Below are positions 41,825 to 52,520 of a stretch of DNA of 64,000 bases, piece after piece. A program made the position numbers and the translations under genes. The notes under the pieces are model-generated. The model did not search any database. It was not told the origin of the DNA and saw nothing but the letters and a program-made list of their open reading frames with translations. Position 1 is the first letter of the stretch, and every line of letters starts with the position of its first letter. The stretch lies in the NCBI GenBank assembly GCA_902728285.1, contig CACVBU010000956.1, forward strand, positions 499,536-563,535, given 5' to 3'. This stretch comes from Clytia hemisphaerica. Lineage: Eukaryota; Cnidaria; Hydrozoa; Leptothecata; Clytiidae.

Positions 41825-43650
41825 GTGGGGGGTCCGACCATCTGCTTTCCAGTTGCCCTAGGCGGGCTTCAGGGTGGGCAGCGCCAGTCTTCATTCCCAC
41901 GCCCCCAGATAGCCCAAGCCGCAGGAACATCAGGGGAAGTGTGCTTCAGGTACAATCAGCTCAGGGCCTCTCATGCTCAGGTTGCACCCGCGTCCTCAAG
42001 TGCCTCGCTTGTGGCATGGACCATCCCATCATCCGATGCCTCCGCGTTGCCAGAGGGGGCAACTGAGTCACTTGGGAATCCTTCCTCCCAAGAGCTGGAC
42101 CTTCTCTCAGAGGCAGCATTCCCTCCCCACGTTGGTGTTTTTTCCCCTATTCTTGTTAATGCTCTTGATTTTTTACTTTGTGGTTATGACAGTTACATCC
42201 ACTCATACTTAGTTTCAGGTTTTCGTAACGGTTTTCATGTTGGTTTTTCTGGCCCTCTTCCAACTAACTCTACAACAAACAACTTTTCAGCATCACTCAA
42301 TGAGGAAGCTATCTCCACAGCCATTGTCAAGGAACTAAAACGTTCACACACTGCTGGTCCTTTTGCATCCCCTCCCCTTTCCAATCTCAAGTGTTCCCCT
42401 ATTGGCGCAGCCCGTAAGAAAGATGGCACTCAACGCATAGTCCTTGACCTCTTATCCCCTTGCGGTTTCTCAGTCAATGATGGTATCCCAGCAGAAGAGT
42501 GCTCTGTCCATTACACCTCCTTTGCCGATGCTATGGAGATGGTTAGATTGCTTGGCAAAGATTGCTTTCTCGCTAAGGTCGATCTTAAGCACGCTTTTAG
42601 ACTTTGCCCTGCCCATCCTAATGACTGGCACTTACTGGGCTTCAAATGGAGGGGTAAGTATTATTTCGACATGTGTCTTCCATTTGGCATGAGATCTTCA
42701 CCTTTTATTTTCACTTGCTTGGCTGACGCTTTGCTTTGGATCCTGGTCAACAAGTTTTCTATCCACAGTATCTGTCACTACCTGGATGATTTTTTATTAG
42801 CAAGCCACTCCCTCCAGGACTGCTTACTTAAACGGGATAAGTTTTCCTAGCTTTCTCCTTGCTTGGTGTCCCCATTTCGGAGGACAAGCTGGAAGGCCCA
42901 GCTCAAGTCCTCACTTTTCTTGGTATCAAAATTGATGTTCAGGCTTCTACTTTGAGACTTCCTTTACCAAAACTTACAGAATTGCGTGGCTTAGTTCTTC
43001 TTTGGTCCACTCGACGCAAATGTATTAAACGAGAACTGTTATCATTGATTGGCTCACTTTCCTTTGCTTGTCGTGTTATTAAGCCCGGAAGGATTTTTCT
43101 CAGACGTCTTATTGATCTTGCTCACTAAGTTGGCTCTCTGCATCATCACATTGACATCTTGGTCTCAGTTAGGGAGGATCTTGCCATGTGGTCTGTGTTT
43201 CTACAGTCTTGGAACGGATGTTCTTTTTTCCAGCAGCCAACTACATCTTCTTTTGCTCTCGATTTGTTCACTGATGCTTCTAAGCTGGGCCTTGGAGCCT
43301 TCTTCCACAATCAATGGATTTCTGAACCCTGGCTAGATGACACGGTAGGTATCAACATCGCTCTCCTTGAGTTGTTTTCTGTTTTCACAGCCATCAGCAC
43401 ATGGTCAAACCAGCTTCAGCACAGGTCCATCTGTGTCTTCACGGACAACAAGGCTATTGTTACAATATGGGCATCAGGTTCCTCTAAGGATGCGGTTTTT
43501 TTGGCACTTATGCGTTCAATGTTCTTTCTCTGCACTTGTCACAATATTTCCATCTCCTTTAAGCATGTCCCAGGTGTTGATAATGTCTACACAGATCTTC
43601 TCGGTTGCAGGTCAATCATTTCTTGTCAATTTGCCCTTCTGCACATCCGC
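41825..43650 (+). pseudogene. DIRS reverse transcriptase and RNase H, frameshifted
   Basis: The first frame runs to a TAG at 42848-42850 and carries RT motifs KKDGTQRIVLDL, KVDLKHAFRL, LPFGMRSSPFIF and the catalytic box HYLDDF. Reading continues in another frame (LTFLGIKIDVQASTL, then LIGSLSFACRVI). After a stop at about 43126-43128 the RNase H follows in the 43159 frame (FTDASKLGLGAFF, FTDNKAIVTIWASG, HVPGVDNVYTDLL). At least two frame interruptions mean it is not functional as assembled. Confidence 0.85.
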
Positions 43651-44673
43651 TTCCATCACCAATCCCACCGGCAATCTGGCAGTGTTGGAAAGATCTTTGG
43701 TCAGCTTCTTAAGACAGTCTGTTGCCCAATCCACATCAGCCACTTATATGACAGGAGTTCGCTCCTACATCAACTTTTGTGGTTCTCTTAGCATCCTTGC
43801 TTTTCCAGTACGTGAATCTTCATTGTGTTACTTTGTCACAGCCGAAGCCAACCGAGGCCTGGCACACGGATCAATCAAGTTTTACGTCTGTGGAGTACTA
43901 TACTTCACCAAAATACGTTGCTCGGTTTTAGTTCATCAATGTCTTCCTACCCTCTTCTGTTTCACACACTACGTGGTATCCGCCGTGCCCTAGGTAACTC
44001 TCGTCGCAGGGTACCAAAGCTTCCAATAACAGTTGGAACACATGTTTCGTATCGGCCATTACATTCATCAGTCAAAAATGCCTCCCAGAGACAAATTTAT
44101 GTACATGGCAGCAGTTCTTACAGCACTCTTTGGACTTCTTCGGGTCTCTGAGTATACCTCTCCATCTACAACTCACTATGACAGCTCACTACATCTAACA
44201 AGATCAGACATCTCATTCAACAGATAGGTCAGTATCATGTTCCTGCGCATCAAGGGTAGCAAAACAGATCCTTTTAGAGTTGGACACACCTTGCGCATCT
44301 GTAGAGTCCCCGCGCTCCTTGACCCAGTCACTGATATGCTCTCTTACCTGCGTTACCTACCCAATGGAATGACTCATTCCCTCTCTTTCGAACTGTCCAA
44401 GAACAATTCCTTACACAACGACATATTAGCAATATACTTTCACAGGCGCTCCCGGGAGTCAACCACATTAGCACCCACAGCTTTAGAATAGGTGGTGCTT
44501 CTGCTGCTTTGTCTGCTGGCTCTTCTGATGCTCTTATCAAAATACTTGGTCGATGGTCTAGTGACTGCTACATCCGCTACTTACGAGTTTCTGACAAACT
44601 TGTTGCTGACTTCCAAAAACTAATGGCAAAGGTATCCAGTACTACATCCGTGTGGGACCCTGACATGATCTAA
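43640..44673 (+). pseudogene. DIRS tyrosine recombinase, frameshifted
   Basis: Tyrosine-recombinase pieces in three frames: the N-terminal core-binding part (FLRQSVAQSTSATYMTGVRS), LRGIRRALGNSRRR, the catalytic Arg motif GLLRVSEYTSPST (about 44130), LRIKGSKTDPF, and the last block HSFRIGGASAALSAG ... LGRWSSDCYIRYLR (His-x-x-Arg at about 44476, Trp and the nucleophilic Tyr near 44566). It ends at TAA 44671-44673. Catalytic residues survive, but the frame is interrupted. Confidence 0.85.
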
Positions 44674-45791
44674 GCTAGTTTTTCTTTTAGTTATTTTCTT
44701 TGGTGTTCATTATGTACAGGACTTTGGGGATGGCGTTGGGGATGATTTGGGTTACTTTGTAACCGGGTAGTTGTGTGTCAGTCTTACTCATGCCTTGATA
44801 CATCTTCAATGTTTCCCCAATTCCCTCCTTAGCATTTTGCGTTAGACTTATAACTTATATCTACTTTGAATAGTTCACATGTTGAGTTTCAATACATTTC
44901 AACTTTCGGCTTAATACTGAGTCGTCTCTGTTTACTTACTCTGACCAACTCTGGATAGCCTACTTTCCCTTTTGATATTATTTCGGACAATCTAGTATAA
45001 GTGCTAAAACACTAAGTGTCTCATCATTCACTCAGCTCTCATTTATTTCGGACAATCACTCACAGCTCAAAACTACGGGTTTCATTATTGCCAGAATTAA
45101 CTCAAGATATCTTTAAGATATGAATACAAAATTTTGACCATAGTTTTGAAATGTGATTTCGAGGGTTTTCGGCATAAATTTGTTTGATAAAATTTTTACA
45201 GTATACCCCTGGTTGTCAAAACGCAGGTTTGGGGCCCCCAAAACATAGGTCTAGTCAAAATCAAATTATCAAATTATTATTTTTTCCAATAATCATACAG
45301 AGATTTAATATATATTTATTATATATCTTCTTGAAGTCATTCTTTGTTGCCTATCATTTTTAAGTATGACCATCATTCTTTCAAAATAAATCTAATTCTG
45401 ATAAATCTACAGGTCAAAATCCTCATTTTAACGACGACCTACGTTTTGGGGGCCGTCTCTGTTTTGGGGGCCATATACTGTAGCTTTTTAAACTTTATAT
45501 ATATATCTATCCATTTGTTGGTTCTCTCTTTTTCACATAAAATTCTCATTTATTGACAGAATTTTTGATTGGTTTGATTTATATATAACGTAGTGGTCTA
45601 AAAAAACGAATCAACCTTACAATCTAGTTTTTATATTTATAAAAACTAGATTGCTGACGTGTGGAAAGGAATGTCGGCGTGACTGATCCTTTTGTTTCGA
45701 TAATATCATCAAAGCAGGAACTAATTTTCTTCTCGCTTCTTTCTTTCCTTTTTCTTTCTCATAACTTCAAACTTTCCCTCACTCTCTCCAA

Positions 45792-45862
45792 GCGTGGTTA
45801 GCTCAAGCGGCTAGAGCGTCTGCCTCATAAGCATGGGTTTTCGAGTTCGATCCCGCTGGGTG
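45792..45862 (+). tRNA. Degenerate tRNA-Met(CAT)-like sequence or SINE head
   Basis: Has an A box (tggttagctcaagcgg), a D stem gctc/gagc, an anticodon-like loop ctcataa with CAT at 45826-45828 and a B box (agttcgatccc). The acceptor stem (gcgtggt against ctgggtg) and the T stem (tcgag against ccgct) do not pair, and the anticodon stem has a mismatch. It is therefore better called a tRNA pseudogene or the tRNA-derived head of a SINE than a working tRNA. Confidence 0.45.
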
Positions 45863-45889
45863 AAAAATTTTCCAATTCTTGATTTTGTT

Positions 45890-46151
45890 CAGTGTTCAAT
45901 GCTTATAAAATACGGTTGTTATAAGGGTATCAAACTCCTCACTAAGAGGGAACAGATCATAGATTCGAATTGAACGCGTAATTACTAATAGCAATTAACA
46001 TTACATAATGCGTCGATATCTCTTCACTCCCATGAAATGTGATTCAAAATTAAAGTGATGAGCACGTTCAATTCGAATCTATGATCTGTTCCCTCTTAGT
46101 GAGGAGTTTGATACCCTTATAAAAACCGTATTTTATAAGCATTGAACACTG
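45890..46151. mobile_element. Foldback element with ~88-bp arms
   Basis: Left arm cagtgttcaatgcttataaa to cgaattgaacg (45977) and right arm cgttcaattcgaat to tttataagcattgaacactg are reverse complements with one or two differences. The loop is about 85 bp. 262 bp in total. Confidence 0.9.
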
Positions 46152-46355
46152 AAATTCAAATGACGACCACGCAAGAAAGATAAGCAAACGATTGGATCAA
46201 GTGTCAAACATTTTGACCCGGAAATCAATTATCATTCTGTCTTTAAAGTATAAAACGAGAATGATTCTGAAAGAAGTTATTTGTCTATAATATTTTTTAC
46301 CACTGGACAACCCCAACACCACTGGACTTATGGGGAAGTCTGAAGTCCGATGTGT

Positions 46356-46548
46356 CTAGACAATCTCAATCGAACGAAATCGACGATCGAACCAGTCAAA
46401 CCAAATCGAACGCAATCGACCGATTGAAATTTGATTGTCGAACGCAATGGAATCTCAATCGAACGTCAAAATTCTGGGTAATATTCGATTGGTTCAATTG
46501 TTGTTTGACTGGTTCGATCGTCGATTCCGTTTGATTGAGATCGTCTAG
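46356..46548. mobile_element. Foldback element rich in 'atcgaacgcaatcga', copy 1
   Basis: ctagacaatctcaatcgaac at the left and the complement of gattgagatcgtctag at the right; inner gacgatcgaaccagtcaaa and tttgactggttcgatcgtc also pair. Confidence 0.7.
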
Positions 46549-46654
46549 CTTTGTTCTTGCAGCTTCCCAACATCCAAGCTCTCAAACTTTACAAGCCGAA
46601 TGAAATTACTTTCGATTTCCCGTAGAAATTATGCGATGAACAATCCGGGGGTCA

Positions 46655-46832
46655 ATGAATCGACGATCGAATGCAATCGAACGCAATCGAATATCAATCG
46701 AATCTGAAAATTGCGGTAATATTCGATTGAGATTCGATTGCGTTCGACAATCGAATTTCAATCGGTCGATTGCGTTCAATTTGGTTCGACTGGTTCGATC
46801 GTCGATTCCGTTCGATTGAGATATCGTCTGGA
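46655..46832. mobile_element. Foldback element rich in 'atcgaacgcaatcga', copy 2
   Basis: Related to copy 1: aatcgacgatcgaatgcaat at the left and cgatcgtcgattccgttcga at the right, with several internal short palindromes of tcgattgcgttcga. Confidence 0.6.
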
Positions 46833-46884
46833 TGTGTCCGGCCAGTGCACATTAATTTTTTCCGGCGCATGTCCGGTGCCTAGA

Positions 46885-47501
46885 CAGTTAGTCACACTAG
46901 GAAATCTAGCTTTCAGAAAAAACAACATCAGTCATCTACTACAGGATACATTTCAAAAACAAGGATGAGAGTTACCTGAATCAAGTTCGCAAGACAATAT
47001 TAATTAAAACTTGAAAGTTGGAAACAAAATAAAACGTGCAGCAGCCAAAATCAACCAACCAAAATTTGTCATTCAATTCCCGAGACAGCGCTTCGATTTT
47101 TAAGGCCTTGTTTATACGCTAAAGTAAAAACAATTACGCACATGTAAATGGGTCATTGTTTGAGGTCCGGCAAAATTTCCGGGAGATAGCCTATCCGGCA
47201 ATGCGCGGATCTAGGTGGGTTCCGCCTCCCCCGTAGATCTTTTTCTTGGGAAGTTGATCTTCAAATTAGTTTTCAAGGTTGGCTTGGCTCAAATCTTTTC
47301 ATCTATGGCTCAAATTTTAGGCAATTTCTCAAAGTTTTTGAAAATGTTAATTTCATTAAAAAGCGCCGGGTTATTTTTTCATGAATCCCTTTAGAAGTTT
47401 TGCGGTGCATTTTTTTGCTTGAGAGTCAAGTAAACGATATAGCGCTTTCGCAGCATTAATCTTTGATACGCATTTTGGCGGGACGCTAGTGTGGCTAACT
47501 G
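46885..47501 (+). mobile_element. hAT-like non-autonomous transposon, copy 1
   Basis: Terminal repeats CAGTTAGTCACACTAG (left) and the complement of CTAGTGTGGCTAACTG (right), 617 bp, flanked by CTAGA at 46880-46884 and 47502-47506. The CAG start and a 5-bp duplication suggest the hAT5 group, by inference. No transposase. Confidence 0.8.
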
Positions 47502-48334
47502 CTAGAGCTCTCGACATTTAACACTTGAATTACCACGTCCGGTGTAGCAAAAGAATACTTTTTGACACCGGACAAAAACACAGGACTGAACAGTGAGTCG
47601 GGATTGTCGTCCCCGAGTATGTCCAATCGACATTTTATTTGTGAAGAAATATCTCACCAATTGTTTCTTGAAGCTCATAATCCTCTTGATTGTTACTCCA
47701 GGCTGCTCGGGTTGTCGCAGTTTGTGCCATTTCTTTTTTCAACTACAATCATTTATCACTTGAAAAGTTATTGACTGTTTTTAGAAACTGGAAACAGCCC
47801 CTTTTTTTCTTGCAGCTTTTTCTTGCCCAAAATAATTTTGCTTGTTTACCCGAAAGGCACTTTCCGTAGTTTTACTCACCCGTAATCTATTTTCAAATAG
47901 TTCCGGTTGTTTTAATTAAAGAAATTCATGTATTTTAAGGACTTAAAGGGTTAATCTCTTGTAAAAAAAATAGAAATATTAGAGAATTTTTTTGGCTTTT
48001 ATCTTTTAATATTTATAATTATTAATGTAATTACTCAGTATTGTTGTAGTTTTTTTATCTAATGTACTCCATACGTAAATCTATGTAAAATTTTTTTGTC
48101 TGGAGATTAAACTATTTCGTGCAATTAGTATTTGTTTACACGGAATCAAAACATCAAAACAAAGCAGATTGGCTGTGATTTGTCTCCAGCCCGATTTTTA
48201 GTAACTTTTTGATGATGTGATGATTTCTTTCTGTGTATTTTTCCTTTTAGCTTTCAAACTACTAATTGCCATTATATGTGTTTTCTTCATTTGTCATTCT
48301 AACTCGCACAACTTTTTTCTCTCAATTAGAATTA

Positions 48335-48838
48335 GGCCGATGAAATTTATATATGAGTTTACCGTCGGCCGCCCGCATCTCTAAAAAGCACCCGCATGAA
48401 AATTTCATTATTTTCAAAATTCATAAATTTTTCATTATTTCCATATTTCTTTACAACTACAACCTCTATCTTGGTTAAAATCGTCTCTAAGCATGTTTAC
48501 ACGGGTAAACAAAGAAGATTTATTACGGAAAATGCTGCCGCCCTCAATCCTACAACTGCAGTGGGCGTCCCGCCCATATATCTGCCAAACCGCCCTGACC
48601 GCCATTTTAGTTTTTTGCAAAATCTAGCGCCACTGTAGCAATCGATCTTTATTTTTCGTTTGCAAAAGATGCGAAGGGTTGAAGCGAAGCAAAAACTTTT
48701 ATTTTGAGAGAGCATGATTGGCAGAAATGGTGGATAAGGTGCTGTTGGGAAAATAATGAATAATGAATAGTGAAATCATGCCGCATCTATTTTTGGGTAA
48801 GTTCACGACGGTAAACTCATATGTAAATTTCATCGGCC
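48335..48838. mobile_element. Harbinger-like MITE with TTA duplication
   Basis: Ends GGCCGATGAAATTTAYATAT-type with an inner gagtttaccgtcg matched by cgacggtaaactc; flanked by TTA at 48332-48334 and 48839-48841. 504 bp. TWA duplication points to PIF/Harbinger. Confidence 0.75.
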
Positions 48839-48843
48839 TTAGG

Positions 48844-49293
48844 GCGGATCTTTAAAAATTGTTTGGTTCCCGTCATTTCGACTTTAAAAAATGGGTCGGT
48901 CGGTCGGTCGGTCAAAAATGTTTTTTTGTACATACATACCATCTTTGTTAATTGAAGGTACCTGCATTGTGAGCCCCATAATCATCACGCAACATCATGA
49001 TTTTAGAAAGTGATGCTTCATCGCGAGCGTGGTCTGCTTCCCCACGAAGGTCCGAATTATGAAATCGGGTTAAAAAATCGGGAAATCATTGATAAACTGG
49101 TTTTTTGTTCACTTTCCGCTGGCGCGCCGCGCTCGCTATTTCGATTTGAAAACTTGTAAACACTGAGCGCGCAGAGGTTGACAATTAGGAATCCAGAAGT
49201 GGCAAAAGGGGTCTCCGACTCTCCGACTCTAATTTCAGAGTAAAAATCAGGGTCGGTCGGATGACGGGAACCAAACAATTTTTAGAGATCCGC
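48844..49293. mobile_element. MITE of the TTGGTTCCCGTCAT family
   Basis: 33-bp inverted repeats starting GCGGATCTTTAAAAATTG and running to TTCCCGTCAT. Directly abuts the TTA element. The inner tail has (ggtc)n repeats at 48894-48913. Related to 13360-13674. Confidence 0.75.
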
Positions 49294-49549
49294 GTAGGGA
49301 GGTCAGTCGAAATTTCAATCAAACTCATTTGCAAAAAGTCAAACACTAAGTTTCATGAAAAGCTTTTATTCTCAGAAAAAAGCGTTGTCACTCATCTTTC
49401 AACGTTTTGTAGTTTACCAGATATTCCATTTTGAATTTCTATTTTTTGAAGATTTCTGTACAAAATTCAAAAACCTCCCACCATCTATCTTGATTCTTGT
49501 TTTGTAAGGAAAGGGGGCGACGTCCATATTCAAAGTCGCCACTCATAAC

Positions 49550-50163
49550 CAGTTAGTCACACTAGCTTCCCGCCAAAATGCGTATCAAAGATTAATGCTG
49601 CGAAAGCGCTATATCGTTTACTTGACTCCCAAGCAGAAAAATGCGCCGCAAATCTTCTAAAGGGATTCATGAAAAAATAACCCGGCGCTTTTTAATGAAA
49701 TTAACATTTTGAAAAACTATGAGAAATTGCCTAAAATTTGAGCCCTAGATGAAAAAATTTGAGCCAAGCCAACCTTCAAAACTAATTTGAAGATCAATTT
49801 CCCAAGAAAAAAGATCTACGGGGGAGGCGAAACCCACCAGATCCGCGCACCACCGGATAGGCTGTTTCCCGGAAATTTTGACGGACCTCAAACAATGAAC
49901 CATTTACATGTGCGGAATTATTTTTACTTTAGCGTATAAACAAGGCCTTAAAAATCGAAGCGCTATCTCGGGAATTGAATGACAAATTTTGGTTGGTTGA
50001 TTTTGGCTGCTGCACGTTTTATTTTGTTTCAAACTTTCAAGTTTTATAATTAATTGTCTTGGGAACTTGATTCAGGTAACTCTCATCCTTGTTGTGCAAA
50101 TACATCCTGTAGATGACTGATGTTGTTTTTTCTGAAAGCTAGATTTCCTAGTGTGACTAACTG
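49550..50163 (-). mobile_element. hAT-like non-autonomous transposon, copy 2, inverted
   Basis: Reverse complement of 46885-47501 at high identity; 614 bp with the same CAGTTAGTCACACTAG ends, flanked by ATAAC at 49545-49549 and 50164-50168. The different flanks show an independent insertion. Confidence 0.85.
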
Positions 50164-52345
50164 ATAACGGAAAACGACGGTTAGAGTCCCCTGGCCAGTT
50201 GGTGACCGGTCTAGTTGGGGACCGAACCTGTGGACAAAAAAGCTTCGTAAGAAAAAACACTTCAACTGCCACTCCAAAAAATACTTGTCCAAAACGATGA
50301 GTATGTTAGAAAGCATTTCTATAAAAATCAGCTCGAGACAGTTTCCTTCGTCTGAAATATAGACCTTTTTTTAAAGAGGCAGCCATGTTGAATAATTATG
50401 TACTCCAGCATAAAAACAATGATACAGCCATACATAATTACTGTATCCTATCATGCATATTTTAAAAATGCCCGCATGTCTTCAACTTTACAGCTCCAAT
50501 ACGAAGCTTCTAGCTCCGGATTGAAATAACAAAGGAAACCGGTATGTTGAATCTCCGGGTAGACATAGAAAACTCCTGCATTTTTATCAAATGAAGACTC
50601 TCGATAGACCGCCACTTTCAAAACAAAACAAAAACAAACTTTAGAAAAAATGGCGACTTGAAGAAAAATTCTGAAAAAACATGCCGAAGGGAAATGTAAG
50701 TGAGCTATTTTAAAACAAAAGAACGAGTGCAAATAAATTTAATATGCAAAAGCTTATGACTTTCTTTATCACCCTGATCAATATATGACCTTACCTGCAA
50801 GTAGAGCACTGATTTTCTCTTTTTAGCAATCGGTCGCAGACTGGTATGTCGTTCGGGAACTGGGTACTAGTACCGCTCACTTCGAAAGTTTTTTATTCTA
50901 AGAAGAACGCCTCAAATAAAAATCAAAACAAAAAAAAGAAAATGTTAAAAGTTGTCTAACCGTTGGTTGAAAAGGATTTTCAAAAAAGTAAAAAGTAAGT
51001 GAAAAGTTTGAATCTAAAAATTTCGGTCGCCAGCTGGGCAGGGTACTCTACTTTGAAAACATACCTTGTACCCACCTCCTTATAACAGTCTTCATGATTT
51101 GACCAAAATTTTACCAAAGCTTCCATTCCCGCCAAAATCAAAACAAACAGCCCGCTACAAAGGTCGCCATTTTTGGAGGTTTACATACAACGGCCAAATT
51201 CCATCACAATTTTTAAACGACCTTTGTTTATAAAGCTCCAGAGGCAAGAATTTTATTCTCTGAAATCACCCCTAAATTGCTCAGGGAAAGGTTTTTGGAT
51301 AGCGTGCTAAAGGAAAAAGCAAAGGAGTGAAGCTACAGTAGTAAGCTGTCTTTGATTTTTTCTTTGAAATTTTTAGTGGAATTTCATTTTGGTCATCAAT
51401 GCCATAGCTAACTCTCAACATTCCAATATATCTACCCACTAACAGTCTTTTCCTGTTACGTGAATATGGAGGCTGCCCCTATAACCTCTCCACGGTAGTG
51501 AAATTGAAAGTGTTTCACAAAAGAAATCTTTGCTGGAAGATTGAAATTGAGTGTGTTTTTCTGCAGAGCGAGCCACAGACGAGGGTCACCATATCATTTA
51601 CTTTCCCTTAGTGCTTTCCACCCGAAACTACTTGATAAAAGATTTTTTCAGATTTGGAACCTAGAAAAAATGTTAACGTTGGTTAAAAAATATTGTAAAT
51701 TTAAAAAAGAAAAAATTTGAATTTTAAGTGCATATTTTAACTTTCTGAAAAAGTAGAACGTTCTAGTCAAACAACGTGTTACATTTCGAAAGCTATAAAC
51801 TATTACAGGGAAAAATGAAAAAAAAATCAGGCTGATACAGTCAGGCTAGCTCTAATCTAAAGCTCTAAAACAGCATTTAATCTAATAAATAACATGAAAA
51901 CCAGAACACGATTCTTCAATGAAAATCAAAACTATAAAGTGCACTTGCAAACATCAATTTGTCAGATCTAACAGTAACAAAATTAATAACGGCACTGTCA
52001 TCATTGACAATAAAACAAAGGATTGTCTGTCAAGAGCCTTGTAAACATATCAACGACTTCCATCGAAATGATCTGTCACAGCTAAGTCTATCATTCTTAG
52101 TGTGGTCTGAGGATGTGGTCTCATGGTTTCTAAAAAATTGCCTTTTAAAAAAGGGGGGATTCTTTATCAAGGGCTGCAAGAATCTATCAAAACAAGAAAA
52201 AGGGGGGACTAAAATATATCTTTAGTTTTATTGATAACAATTTTCTTTGTCTGATAATATTTTCTTTCCCATTTTCGTACTCACAATCTCATGCCCACTA
52301 TTTTGCAGACCATGCTATATTGAAAATTATGTACATTAGAACAAC

Positions 52346-52520
52346 CTTTATTAACAGACCAAATCAAACCATAAAAACTATTATTCTCCCCAATTAGATA
52401 ACGTTTTAAGGTGTTTTAAAGGGTTTACAAAGTGAAAAATTTTCTTTGTCGCCCAACCATGGAGGCCGACATTTTTTTCCTAAATCAAATGGCTTGCCGG
52501 GGCCCATGAATCTACATCCT
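52346..52520. repeat. Uninterrupted copy of the host repeat seen around 8135 and 9715
   Basis: Shares aaatcaaaccataaaaacta, gtgaaaaattttctttgtcg and ggcttgccggggccca with the pieces that flank the 8177-9579 element. It lacks that 1.4-kb insert, so it shows the empty site. Confidence 0.7.

Larger units (their letters stand above)
40290..45060 (+). mobile_element. DIRS-type tyrosine-recombinase retrotransposon, decayed
   Basis: Coding order gag-like, reverse transcriptase, RNase H, tyrosine recombinase, with no integrase or LTRs, is diagnostic of DIRS-like elements. The 5' side carries three tandem ~33-bp units (cttactatagcctagatgca; 40310-40410). The 3' side carries two ttatttcggacaatc words (44977 and 45045). 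Base composition is GC-richer than the surroundings. Several frameshifts and stops make it non-functional. Exact ends are uncertain. Confidence 0.85.
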
